Of a stretch of DNA of 64,000 bases, positions 26,563 to 34,048 are shown one piece after another. Below the pieces are notes generated by a model. That model was given only the letters and a program-made list of their open reading frames with translations, made no database searches and was not told the DNA's origin. A program made the position numbers and the translations under genes. The stretch spans positions 1,052,501 to 1,116,500 of the forward strand of contig NZ_CP113162.1 in NCBI RefSeq assembly GCF_029030725.1. The letters are read 5' to 3'. This DNA comes from [Pseudomonas] carboxydohydrogena (GTDB lineage Bacteria; Pseudomonadota; Alphaproteobacteria; Rhizobiales; Xanthobacteraceae). Within the stretch, counting starts at the first letter, position 1; each line of letters begins with the position of its first letter.

Positions 26563-27053
26563 TGCATTTCCTTCCGTGGCCGGCCCGTCGTACGCGGGCG
26601 CAGGTGCGCTTGAAGAAACAGCGGATCACGTTGGGATGCGCGCAACGTCAGCGCGACCGCCTTCGGGATAGACGCATCCGTCTTGTACGTTGCCCAAGTT
26701 GAAGGGCTAACGCCGACAAGGTCGGCGGCTTCAGCGTTCGACAAGTCGAAGCGCGACTGCCACTTCCGAACATCCTCGTTGCCGAAGGGCTTCTGTTCAT
26801 CGACGATCATCTTCAGGTGAACAGCGTCGATCGACAAATCGCCCTCGCCGTCATCCCATGTGACGGCGGCGCCGTGGTCCCCAACGGATACATGCGCGAA
26901 GACCTGCGGATCGCGAAGCGGTGAAAGGATATCGCCGCCAGTCTTGATCCAGCCAGCCAGATCAACCGAGTGCAGCGCGACAGAGCCCTTGAAGCGCACG
27001 AACAACCCGGTCGGGGTCCGGGCTTCAACCTTCATAATGCGAACATCGTTCAT
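26559..27053 (-). CDS. DUF2442 domain fused to a helix-turn-helix
   Basis: 164 aa. The first 90 residues match DUF2442 (VRIMKVEARTPTGLFVRFKG, then a beta-rich core). The C-terminal part has RFDLSNAEAADLVGVSPSTW, a Cro/XRE-like helix-turn-helix. DUF2442 proteins commonly sit next to DUF4160 proteins, as here (8-bp gap), an arrangement like toxin-antitoxin pairs. The HTH would let this member repress its own promoter. Activity is not established. Confidence 0.78.
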   Translation of the reverse strand: MNDVRIMKVEARTPTGLFVRFKGSVALHSVDLAGWIKTGGDILSPLRDPQVFAHVSVGDHGAAVTWDDGEGDLSIDAVHLKMIVDEQKPFGNEDVRKWQSRFDLSNAEAADLVGVSPSTWATYKTDASIPKAVALTLRASQRDPLFLQAHLRPRTTGRPRKEMQ

Positions 27054-27061
27054 TTTGTCCC

Positions 27062-27301
27062 TCACAGTGGAAAGCGCGGATTGGTTCGGTTCCATTCGGC
27101 GCGGATCGCTTCGATATTGGCTTCCGCCCACGCCATGACCTTCCGGCGCGCTGCGCCTTGGAGCGATCCGGCCAAGACGGCCAGCGTCTCGATTTCGATC
27201 AGTGCAGCATCGTCCGGGCCGATAGCATGAAAGTGCGGGGGCAGATGGTCATTGGCATACACCCGGATAATGATGTTGCCGATCTGGTGAAGCTTGCCCA
27301 T
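27062..27301 (-). CDS. DUF4160 domain protein
   Basis: 79 aa. The N-terminal IIIRVYANDHLPPHFHA is the DUF4160 signature, with conserved His residues; a C-terminal helix (RRKVMAWAEANIEAIRAEW) completes the usual length. It is encoded directly upstream of its customary partner DUF2442. Whether it is a toxin is a prediction only. Confidence 0.85.
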   Translation of the reverse strand: MGKLHQIGNIIIRVYANDHLPPHFHAIGPDDAALIEIETLAVLAGSLQGAARRKVMAWAEANIEAIRAEWNRTNPRFPL

Positions 27302-27312
27302 CTGCCCGGCCC

Positions 27313-27453
27313 TTAGATGAAGACGATTTCGACGCGATAGCCGCGATGCGCGCGGCGCAGCGCGTACGGATTGATAAGACCGGCATAGAAAAGCGGGGCC
27401 AGCGTCGAGCGGGCTTGGGCTTTCGTGCGGAACTTCAGGGTCTGGGTCTTCAT
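27313..27453 (-). CDS. Small basic protein, 46 aa
   Basis: MKTQTLKFRTKAQARSTLAP leads a short basic protein ending RRAHRGYRVEIVFI. Placed 11 bp before the DUF4160 gene and 30 bp after a strong promoter, with a GGAGG site upstream. An extended start 20 codons earlier would remove the promoter and is less likely. Family not recognised. Confidence 0.6.
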   Translation of the reverse strand: MKTQTLKFRTKAQARSTLAPLFYAGLINPYALRRAHRGYRVEIVFI

Positions 27454-27482
27454 CGGCTTCTGGCCTCCGTTTCGATGGTCTA

Positions 27483-27510
27483 AATATACTCCGATTTCCG
27501 GATAGGTCAA
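27483..27510 (-). promoter_or_regulatory. Promoter and dyad of the DUF4160/DUF2442 module
   Basis: On the minus strand TTGACC (27510-27505) and TATATT (27488-27483) are 16 bp apart. An imperfect inverted repeat, CTCCGAAAACCG and CGGAAATCGGAG (arms at 27521-27532 and 27489-27500), flanks the -35 and covers the spacer, fitting autoregulation by the HTH protein. Confidence 0.65.
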
Positions 27511-27538
27511 CAATCTTATACGGTTTTCGGAGATATTT

Positions 27539-28024
27539 TTATAGCGTCCGGGCCATGGCCGTCAGCATATCGGCCTTCTTCGCGTGAATAAAATCGGCAT
27601 AGGTGACTGCCTCACCATGCCCCCGGCGCGCTTTGAACTCCCGGTTCAGCTCCTTCAGTTGAAAGGTCGCCCGCATCGCCTCAAACCGGGCATTCACCTC
27701 ATGGACAACGTCGCAGGCCCGGAGCGCCACGACATCGTGCGGCGTGACGCCTATGCATGCCTCACCAGCCACGACCTTCAGCGCAGTCAGTGCACCGTCC
27801 CAATCGGTGACGCTGGGGAGAAGCGCGGACAGTCGTTCGACCACCAGCAAGGCATGGCTCGGCCGCGCGACGCAGAAGATCCTGCGCGACGCCGGCGGCT
27901 TCGCCACCGTCACCGAAACGCATTGCCCAGCCTTGAAGATCAGCTTGCCCTGCTCGATGAAAACGCCGGTGACGCCCATGGCTGCGATGTAATGATTAGC
28001 CAGGCGTTCGTTGCGTGTCGGCAT
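27539..28024 (-). CDS. Hypothetical protein, 161 aa
   Basis: Start MPTRNERLANHY; the longer frame upstream runs through the coupled gene. The first half is beta-rich (GVFIEQGKLIFKAGQCVSV), the second helical and charged (ATFQLKELNREFKARRG). Last gene of a leftward operon of four. Function unknown. Confidence 0.6.
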   Translation of the reverse strand: MPTRNERLANHYIAAMGVTGVFIEQGKLIFKAGQCVSVTVAKPPASRRIFCVARPSHALLVVERLSALLPSVTDWDGALTALKVVAGEACIGVTPHDVVALRACDVVHEVNARFEAMRATFQLKELNREFKARRGHGEAVTYADFIHAKKADMLTAMARTL

Positions 28025-28169
28025 TGTCGTTATCGTGGCGCTCTTGGAAGTCTGGCGGGACCGCGCCGACGAAGATCGCGTCGGTAAAGCGGACAATCGT
28101 ATTTCCACGCGGAAACTGGTTGAGGATAGCGTTCCAGTTCAGCACCCATTGGTGCAGCTGCGTCGGCAT
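27996..28169 (-). CDS. Hypothetical protein, 57 aa
   Basis: Starts at the ATG that overlaps the stop of the small membrane protein (TGATG). MPTQLHQWVLNWNAILNQF, then GAVPPDFQERHDNDNADT. Below usual gene length but coupled on both sides. Function unknown. Confidence 0.5.
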   Translation of the reverse strand: MPTQLHQWVLNWNAILNQFPRGNTIVRFTDAIFVGAVPPDFQERHDNDNADTQRTPG

Positions 28170-28321
28170 CAGTTTGCCAGCCAATAGCCGAAGGCGGCGA
28201 GCCAATACGCGGGCCAGATACCGCAAAGCAGAATAGCCGCGAAACCCATCTTAGAAATAATGGCTCCGAAGGTAATACAGACACCAGCAGCATATATGGT
28301 CATCACAGTTTCATCCGTCAT
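28169..28321 (-). CDS. Two-helix membrane microprotein, 50 aa
   Basis: MTDETVMTIYAAGVCITFGA opens the first hydrophobic helix; KMGFAAILLCGIWPAYWLAA is the second. Only one Lys separates them, giving a hairpin membrane protein. ATG overlaps the upstream stop (ATGA) and TGA overlaps the downstream ATG. Holin-like or effector roles are possible given the phage context, but not supported beyond size and topology. Confidence 0.6.
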   Translation of the reverse strand: MTDETVMTIYAAGVCITFGAIISKMGFAAILLCGIWPAYWLAAFGYWLAN

Positions 28322-28902
28322 CTAACAACCTTCTTCGCTGCGTTCAGTGCGTCTGCGATGATCTGAAGATACGACGTGGGGCGATCTTCCTCTTGCGGCT
28401 CGCTGTGCGACGCCCACCAATTCACGTATTCAGCCGCGTGTGGCGTCGCGCCCAAGAACTGCATCGGCCATTGCAGCGCCTCGTTCATTCGCGCGACCTC
28501 GTCTGCGCTGGCCGTGCGCACGATGACGTTGCGGCCGATTGCGAGTGTTCCTGCGCCCGCCTGATGCGCAAGCTCGCCAGCTTCATGTCGATATGCCGGC
28601 CACATCGCACCGTATCCTGCAGGCGCAAGCTTCATCGGCACACGGTTCAACACCGCATGTGCCTCGATCAGACGCTTGCCGACGTGTTCAGCCGTCCAAG
28701 TCGGTGGCAGCGGGTCAGGATCGAGCAATGAGGCGAGCCTGACGTGGTGAGCGATTACAGACGCGCTACCGCGCGTCGTTCTTTTCAGGACAACGCGCTG
28801 TGGCCCTCCGTATCGAGGCAGGGGCACCATCCAGTGAAAAGGATAGGGACCGTACATTTCTCGCTGAGCGGTGCGCCACGCAGCGGCCCGAGCTTTGAGC
28901 AT
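28318..28902 (-). CDS. Hypothetical phage-type protein, 194 aa
   Basis: Starts MLKARAAAWRTAQ. DUF-type protein with conserved-looking segments (HWMVPLPRYGGPQRVVL, RLIEAHAVLNRVPM, YVNWWASHSEPQEEDR). Divergent from the terminase small subunit, with a 30-bp gap that must hold both starts. Heads an operon of four small genes. Family not recognised. Confidence 0.6.
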   Translation of the reverse strand: MLKARAAAWRTAQREMYGPYPFHWMVPLPRYGGPQRVVLKRTTRGSASVIAHHVRLASLLDPDPLPPTWTAEHVGKRLIEAHAVLNRVPMKLAPAGYGAMWPAYRHEAGELAHQAGAGTLAIGRNVIVRTASADEVARMNEALQWPMQFLGATPHAAEYVNWWASHSEPQEEDRPTSYLQIIADALNAAKKVVR

Positions 28903-28932
28903 ATTTCCGATTTTTCGAAGTGAGGTTTGGTT

Positions 28933-29481
28933 TTGTCGACCCGCGAAAAATCGAAAGAGGCAAAATCGAAGCCGGAAAAGGCAGGATCGCCGCTTCAACA
29001 CCTGCGTTTGGGGCTTTCAGACGCCGCTGCGCTAATCGGCAAAAGCGAAACTCACGTGCTGACGCTAGTGAAGGAAGGCTTCCTGCATCGTGTCGGCCGC
29101 GGGAAGTACAAGCCGCAGGACGTTGCGCAAGCGGCGCTGAAATTCCGCGAGAGCGATGATCGAAGATCCTCGCAAACGGAAGAACGGAAGCGGCTTGAGG
29201 CCGCAAGGGCGCGCGGCGAGGAATTGCGGATTGCCCGCGAGGAAAACCGGCTCGTTGAAATGGAAGAGGTCGAGGCGGTGTTTGCCGACATCCTCGGAAC
29301 CTTCCGCTCCGAGCTCTCGGGCCTGCCGGCGGCGTCCACCCGCGACCTGCAGGTTCGATCGGAAATCGAAAAGCACCTGAATGGCGCAGTTGATAGATGC
29401 CGCGAACGCTTCGAGAAGGCGAGCGACGCTCTTCGAAGTGGCCGCGAAGTCAGCTTGGACGCCGAAGAGGCAGACGCCTAG
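28933..29481 (+). CDS. Phage terminase small subunit, Nu1-like
   Basis: 182 aa from a TTG preceded by GTGAGG. LRLGLSDAAALIGKSETHV is an N-terminal winged-helix motif as in phage lambda Nu1, and the C-terminal part is a long charged helix (ERKRLEAARARGEELRIARE) typical of the family. It recognises the packaging site and hands DNA to the large subunit, whose gene overlaps its 3' end by 101 bp. Confidence 0.78.
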   Translation: MSTREKSKEAKSKPEKAGSPLQHLRLGLSDAAALIGKSETHVLTLVKEGFLHRVGRGKYKPQDVAQAALKFRESDDRRSSQTEERKRLEAARARGEELRIAREENRLVEMEEVEAVFADILGTFRSELSGLPAASTRDLQVRSEIEKHLNGAVDRCRERFEKASDALRSGREVSLDAEEADA

Positions 29482-29851
29482 CCATTGGGGTAGGCATAAC
29501 CGGGTTTATGGGCCGGGGACTGGTGTCCCCGGACAGCGCAATCCATCGCTGACCCCGTACGCGGTCCCGTTCGCGGACCAGTTCGGGACCGATCCGAAAT
29601 ATCGCCTGGTTGTGTTTGTGACCGCGGCGCAGAGCGGAAAGACAGAAAGCTTCCTCGACATCATCGGGGAGCGATTGGACAACCGCCCGGCGCCGATGCT
29701 GTACGTCGGCCCGTCGAAGGAGTTTGTGACCGACCAGTTCGAGCCAAGACTGGTTGAGCTCTTCAGGCAGTCGAAGTCGCTGTTGCCGAAAGTTCTCGGC
29801 GGCATCGATGGCAAGCGTCAGAAGAAAACGCTCATGAACCGCTGTCGATGA
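29381..29851 (+). pseudogene. Terminase large subunit (GpA-like), 3' truncated
   Basis: 156 aa left of a protein normally about 600 aa. The N-terminus is native (MAQLIDAANASRRRATLFEV), and the ATPase Walker A region VTAAQSGKTESFLD and MLYVGPSKEFVTDQFEPR are present. The homology ends at KRQKKTL near 29834 and the frame stops after NRCR, where it runs into the opposite-strand TPR gene. The nuclease domain is absent, so no packaging is possible. Confidence 0.8.
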
Positions 29852-30662
29852 AGCCTTCGAAAAAGCTAGTAGCGGCCCGCTGCTGCTGCTCGGCGGAAGC
29901 AGGGAGCGTGAGATAGACCGACGGCATCCTGACATCTGGCTTGTCTGTCTCGAGATTGGCGAGAACGTCTTCGGTGTCGGCCACGTATCTTGTCCAATCG
30001 CAAAGGTTGGCGCTTGAAAGAAAGCGCAGCGCCCTCGCGAACCTCAATTCAGGATTTGCCGCGATGGCTCGTTCGCATGCCGCGAGCGCCCCGGTGTGAT
30101 CGCCATTGCTGCCGAGTAGAAAGGCGATTTCCTGCCACGCCTCACCGAAGCCCGGTTGGATTTGAACAGCACGGTGAAATGCAGCAAGCGCTGCATGCTG
30201 ATCGCCAGCCAGCCTCAACGAATTGCCCTTGTTGAAGAAGGCGCCGGCGTAGCCTGGCGATAGGGCGATCGCGCGGTCAAAGTCCGCGACCGCCGCCCGA
30301 TATTGCTTCAGATCGTTGAAGGCTGTTCCGCGGTTATTCCACGTCTCGGCTACCGCAGGGTTTAGTTCGATAGCCCGTGTGAAGGCTTCGACGGCCTCGA
30401 TGGGCCTCTTCAGGCTCTTCAGAGCGATACCGTGGTTATAGAACGTCTGATCTGACCGGTCGTCGACGGCGATCGCTTGTCGTAGCTGCTTTTCAGCTTC
30501 GGCGAATTCTCCGAGCTGAAGGAGCGTAACCGAATGGAGATTGAGTGCGCCGAAGTGCTTCGGCTCGCTGCGCAGAAATTCGGAAAACCCGCGCTCGGCG
30601 TCATCCAATCGGCCATTCTGAAGCGCGGCCAGTGCCCGGTTTAAAACGTCTGCTGGCGGCAA
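29832..30662 (-). pseudogene. TPR protein of SPINDLY/O-GlcNAc-transferase type, C-terminus lost
   Basis: 276 aa from a TTG two bases after the upstream stop. About six TPR units are visible (ALNLHSVTLLQLGEFAEAEK; AVAETWNNRGTAFNDLKQYR). They lead to CDWTRYVADTEDVL and TLPASAEQQQRAAT, the entry into the region that normally precedes the GT41 glycosyltransferase domain. That domain is missing: the frame ends at the junction with the terminase fragment. It may still make a TPR-only protein. Confidence 0.72.
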
Positions 30663-30664
30663 CT

Positions 30665-31105
30665 CTACTCGTCCTCTGTCGGCGAAGGCCCGGCGGTGTA
30701 AGGCATCCGAAGGCCCAACAGGCGCGCCCGCAGCTTCCAGCGCTGCGGCCCGCAGACTTTGCAGGTAATCCCGGTATCGTCTAGGGCTGCGATCGGCATA
30801 TTCGGCGGACGCTTAATGGCCGCCAGATCGATCGTCTTGGTCGTGTTGCACCGTTTGCACTGAAGTTCGGCACCGGTGAAACCGGCCAAGATCGCGTCGG
30901 CCATGGTCGGTGACGGGTACATCGGGCCGCCTTGGAAAATCTGCGCATGCCATGCTTCGCACTCGAAGCGGGCGGCTTCTGACCTCGCCCGGACGGCCTT
31001 CTCTTTATTAACGGAGTAGGCGCCGTCGGCCTCACGGATCGCCTTCGCGAGGGCTTTCCGGTCACCGCCGGACATCGGCCAGTGAGGTTTTCTGGGGATT
31101 TGCAT
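30665..31105 (-). CDS. Hypothetical zinc-ribbon protein, 146 aa
   Basis: Residues about 80-125 contain LQCKRCNTTKTIDL and ITCKVCGPQRW, two C-x2-C knuckles of a zinc ribbon. The N-terminal half is helical and charged. Start proposed at MQIPRKPH; later MSGGDRK is possible. Its stop lies 2 bp before the TPR start codon. Last gene before attR. Function unknown. Confidence 0.62.
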   Translation of the reverse strand: MQIPRKPHWPMSGGDRKALAKAIREADGAYSVNKEKAVRARSEAARFECEAWHAQIFQGGPMYPSPTMADAILAGFTGAELQCKRCNTTKTIDLAAIKRPPNMPIAALDDTGITCKVCGPQRWKLRARLLGLRMPYTAGPSPTEDE

Positions 31106-31220
31106 CATTTCGGCCCGCGACCGGTCCATTCCGACAGCCCGGAATTCTACAGCGGCTTCAAGGCAGGTCGAACAGACATCTTGTCGGAACGGGCATTGGA
31201 AAGCGCCAAACTTCAAATGC

Positions 31221-31265
31221 CTCTTAATCACCGGGTCGTAGGTTCGAGCCCTACATCGCCCACCA
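31221..31265 (+). other. attR: 45-bp duplicate of tRNA-Lys 3' end
   Basis: Identical to 18787-18831, from CTCTTAATC to CCACCA, without the 5' half of a tRNA. Marks the right end of the integrated element. The remainder of the gap 31106-31466 contains no gene that I can support. Confidence 0.92.
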
Positions 31266-31466
31266 AATCATAATTGATTTCAATGCGTTGTGATGATTCT
31301 GGCTGGCCGGAGCAGGGCTTTTGCCTGATGCCGGGCGCGCGCGGATGCAGGTGGCAGGAGCGCATTCGGAATCCTCACGGCATTTAATTCGCATTTAACT
31401 AAAACCCTCATTTAATGGGCCATCGGCACGTCACAGGGGAATCCCGGTAAATACGGGGTTGCCGTC

Positions 31467-32609
31467 ATGACAAATCCGCAATTGAATGGCCTATCGGCAT
31501 GTGTGCACCACATGCACGAAGGGGGCCCGGGGGACGTAGTGCATACCACGAGGCAGATGAAGTCACGCCCACGCAGGCCTGTACCTCCGCGCGCGCCTGA
31601 GCGCGAGGTGCGTACCCGCAAGGCGATCCGGCAGACCTTCGTTGGCGGCATCCTGCTGGCCGGTGGCGGGCTGTCCTGCCTCTGGATTCTGAACGCGAGT
31701 CTCGGCAAGGCGGCCCTTCCGGCCCAATCGATTCCTCCGTTCGATCTCGCGACCACCGTTCCCGCCCCGACCGCTTTTCCAAAACAATACGCCGCCCTGC
31801 TGGATGCCACCTCGCCGCTTGGCCCGGCGACGTCCTTCAGCCGTCCGATCGCGTTCGAGGAACGCTGGTCCGGGATCGCGTTCGAGGATCGCTGGGCGGC
31901 GGTTGCGCCTGAGCCCGCTCCCAAGCAGGCCAGGGTCGATGTGGCCACGACCGCGACTGTGACGCCGCCGGATGATATCGCGCAGGACGTGGCCGCGGCC
32001 GTGCCGCTGCCGCTGCCGCGTCCGTCCGTCGAGATCGCGAAGAACGGCCCCTCGCGCCAGGATGCGGCGCAGGAAAACAGGGAGGTCGCGCTCGCCGAGC
32101 CCGCCAAGCAGCCGTCGATCTTCGAGCGCCTGTTCGGCAAGCTGCGCCCGGCCAACACCACGCTGGCCTATGCCTCCCCGGATGGCGGCATCTTCAGCAA
32201 CGGCACGAGCCGCATCGGCGGCCGCTACGACCCCCATACCGCCGTCTACGACATTTCGGCGCGCACCGTTTACATGCCGGACGGCACCAAGCTCGAGGCG
32301 CATTCCGGTCTCGGCAGCCGGCTCGACGATCCGCGCTTCGTCAACGAGCGGATGCGGGGCGCGACGCCGCCCGCGACCTATGAACTGAAGCTGCGCGAAT
32401 CCCTGTTCCACGGCGTCGAGGCGATCCGTCTGACCCCGGTGGATAGTAACGTTTACGGCCGCACCGGACTTCTCGCACATACCTACATGCTGGGCCCGAA
32501 CGGCGATTCCAACGGCTGCGTCTCGTTCAGGAACTACAACGCCTTCCTTCAGGCCTACAAGAAGCAGCAAGTGAAGAAGCTCGTCGTGGTTGCCCACCTC
32601 GACACGTAA
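31467..32609 (+). CDS. Membrane-anchored Tlde1/DUF2778-domain protein
   Basis: 380 aa: a short basic N-terminus, one transmembrane helix (VGGILLAGGGLSCLWIL, about residues 59-75), a long Pro/Ala-rich linker, and a C-terminal domain (about 240-380). The latter carries HTYMLGPNGDSNGCVSF, the His/Cys motif of the DUF2778 (Tlde1) L,D-transpeptidase-like fold acting on peptidoglycan stem peptides. Anchored to the inner membrane with the enzyme in the periplasm. A later ATG (31557) is an alternative start. Confidence 0.82.
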   Translation: MTNPQLNGLSACVHHMHEGGPGDVVHTTRQMKSRPRRPVPPRAPEREVRTRKAIRQTFVGGILLAGGGLSCLWILNASLGKAALPAQSIPPFDLATTVPAPTAFPKQYAALLDATSPLGPATSFSRPIAFEERWSGIAFEDRWAAVAPEPAPKQARVDVATTATVTPPDDIAQDVAAAVPLPLPRPSVEIAKNGPSRQDAAQENREVALAEPAKQPSIFERLFGKLRPANTTLAYASPDGGIFSNGTSRIGGRYDPHTAVYDISARTVYMPDGTKLEAHSGLGSRLDDPRFVNERMRGATPPATYELKLRESLFHGVEAIRLTPVDSNVYGRTGLLAHTYMLGPNGDSNGCVSFRNYNAFLQAYKKQQVKKLVVVAHLDT

Positions 32610-32770
32610 AGACGGCCGATCTCTCCCTTTTGTGATCCGTTCTGGCGCGTTGCAGACCTCGCATGCGGTGCGGGGTCTTGCCAAGGCTGACCGATCCACG
32701 CCATGCACTGATGCGATATATTGCACGGGCCCGCGCTCGCGGCTCGCCTTTCCGAAGGTATCACGGCTGA

Positions 32771-33985
32771 ATGGAATTCGATTCTCCGCGCGACATCCTG
32801 CGCCATCGTCCATTTCAGTTCTTCTTCGTGACGCGGAGCTTTTCCCGCTTCGCAGCCCAGATTTCGACGGTCGCGATCGGCTGGCAGATCTACGATCTGA
32901 CCGGCAGCGCGCTTTATCTCGGCCTTGCCGGACTCACGCAATTCCTGCCGACAGCAATTCTGGTGTTCGTGGCGGGCCATGTCGCGGACCGTTACGACCG
33001 CCGCCGGGTCCTGCAAGCCTGCCAGAGCGTGGAAGGGCTGACGGCGGTGGCGCTGGCGCTCGGCAACTTCCTCGGCATTCTCACCGTGCCGTGGATCTTC
33101 GCGGCGCTCGCGGTTCTCGGCACCGCGACGGCGTTCGAGAGCCCGGCGACGGCCGCGATCCTGCCTGCCGTGGCGCCGCCCGGCCGCTTGCAGCAGGCGA
33201 CGGCGCTCTCGACCGCAGGCAACCAGATGGCGACCATCGTCGGCCCGGCGCTGGGCGGTTTCGTCTACGCCATCTCGCCTGGCGTGCCCTATGCGCTGAT
33301 GACTGTGCTGTGGTTTCTCGCCTCGGTCATGACTCGGGCCATTCACTTCGAGCGGCCGGCGGTGCCGAAGGAGATGCCGACGCTCGGTGCGCTGTTCGGC
33401 GGGGTGCGGTTCGTGCGCGACAACCCGACCATCCTCGGCGTGATCTCGCTCGATCTGTTCGCGGTGCTGTTCGGCGGCGCCACGGCGCTGCTGCCGATCT
33501 ATGCGCGCGACATTCTGCAAACCGGGCCATGGGGGCTCGGCCTGCTGCGGGCAGGGCCTGCGGTGGGCGCGCTGGCGATGACGGTCGTGCTCGCGCATCT
33601 GTCGATCAACCGCCGCGTGGGCCTGCGGATGTTTCAGGCGGTGATAGCGTTCGGTGTGGCGACCATCATCTTCGCGCTATCGACAAACCTCTGGCTGTCG
33701 CTGCTGGCGCTGGCGGCGATGGGCGCGGTCGATACCGTCAGCGTGGTGATCCGCTTCTCGCTGGTGCAGTTGTCCACGCCCGACGACATGCGCGGCCGGG
33801 TCGGCGCGGTGAACTATCTGTTCGTCAACGCCTCGAACCAGCTCGGCGAATTCGAGAGCGGCGTGGTGGCGGCCTGGCTCGGCGCGGTTCCGGCGGCGCT
33901 GCTCGGCGGCATCGCCACGATCCTGATCGCGCTGACATGGATGCGGCTGTTTCCGGCCTTGCGCAAGGTCGAACGATTGGAATGA
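32771..33985 (+). CDS. MFS exporter (EntS/MFS_3-like)
   Basis: 404 aa with 11-12 transmembrane helices. RSFSRFAAQISTVAIGWQIYDLTG at the N-terminus and VADRYDRRRVL between helices 2 and 3 are typical of the EntS-like exporter group; motif A is seen as GHVADRYDRRRV. Substrate unknown. It reads away from the Tlde1 gene in the same direction, 161 bp apart, and ends 63 bp before the dehydrogenase. Confidence 0.88.
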   Translation: MEFDSPRDILRHRPFQFFFVTRSFSRFAAQISTVAIGWQIYDLTGSALYLGLAGLTQFLPTAILVFVAGHVADRYDRRRVLQACQSVEGLTAVALALGNFLGILTVPWIFAALAVLGTATAFESPATAAILPAVAPPGRLQQATALSTAGNQMATIVGPALGGFVYAISPGVPYALMTVLWFLASVMTRAIHFERPAVPKEMPTLGALFGGVRFVRDNPTILGVISLDLFAVLFGGATALLPIYARDILQTGPWGLGLLRAGPAVGALAMTVVLAHLSINRRVGLRMFQAVIAFGVATIIFALSTNLWLSLLALAAMGAVDTVSVVIRFSLVQLSTPDDMRGRVGAVNYLFVNASNQLGEFESGVVAAWLGAVPAALLGGIATILIALTWMRLFPALRKVERLE

Positions 33986-34048
33986 AGTCGTCTTGACCGC
34001 CTGCTGCGACGCCTGAACAATCGCTGCCGGATGGATCGAGGTGCCGCG

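Larger units (their letters stand above)
18832..31265. mobile_element. 12.4-kb integrated element (defective prophage) in tRNA-Lys
   Basis: Bounded by a 45-bp direct repeat of the tRNA-Lys 3' end. It carries an integrase and an excisionase-like gene at the left end, two sets of small coupled genes, phage structural genes (tail protein, terminase small subunit, 5' part of the terminase large subunit) and genes not normally phage-borne. No portal, capsid, tape-measure or lysis genes are recognisable, and at least two genes are truncated, so it is a remnant or a satellite-type element rather than an active phage. Gene orientation switches repeatedly, which suggests internal deletions. Confidence 0.9.

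Noticed and set aside
31409-31502. Imperfect 23-24-base direct repeat (TTAATGGGCCATCGGCACGT and similar) before the Tlde1 gene
   Set aside because: Only about four-fifths identical and partly inside the coding region; chance or an old duplication is more likely than a regulatory site.
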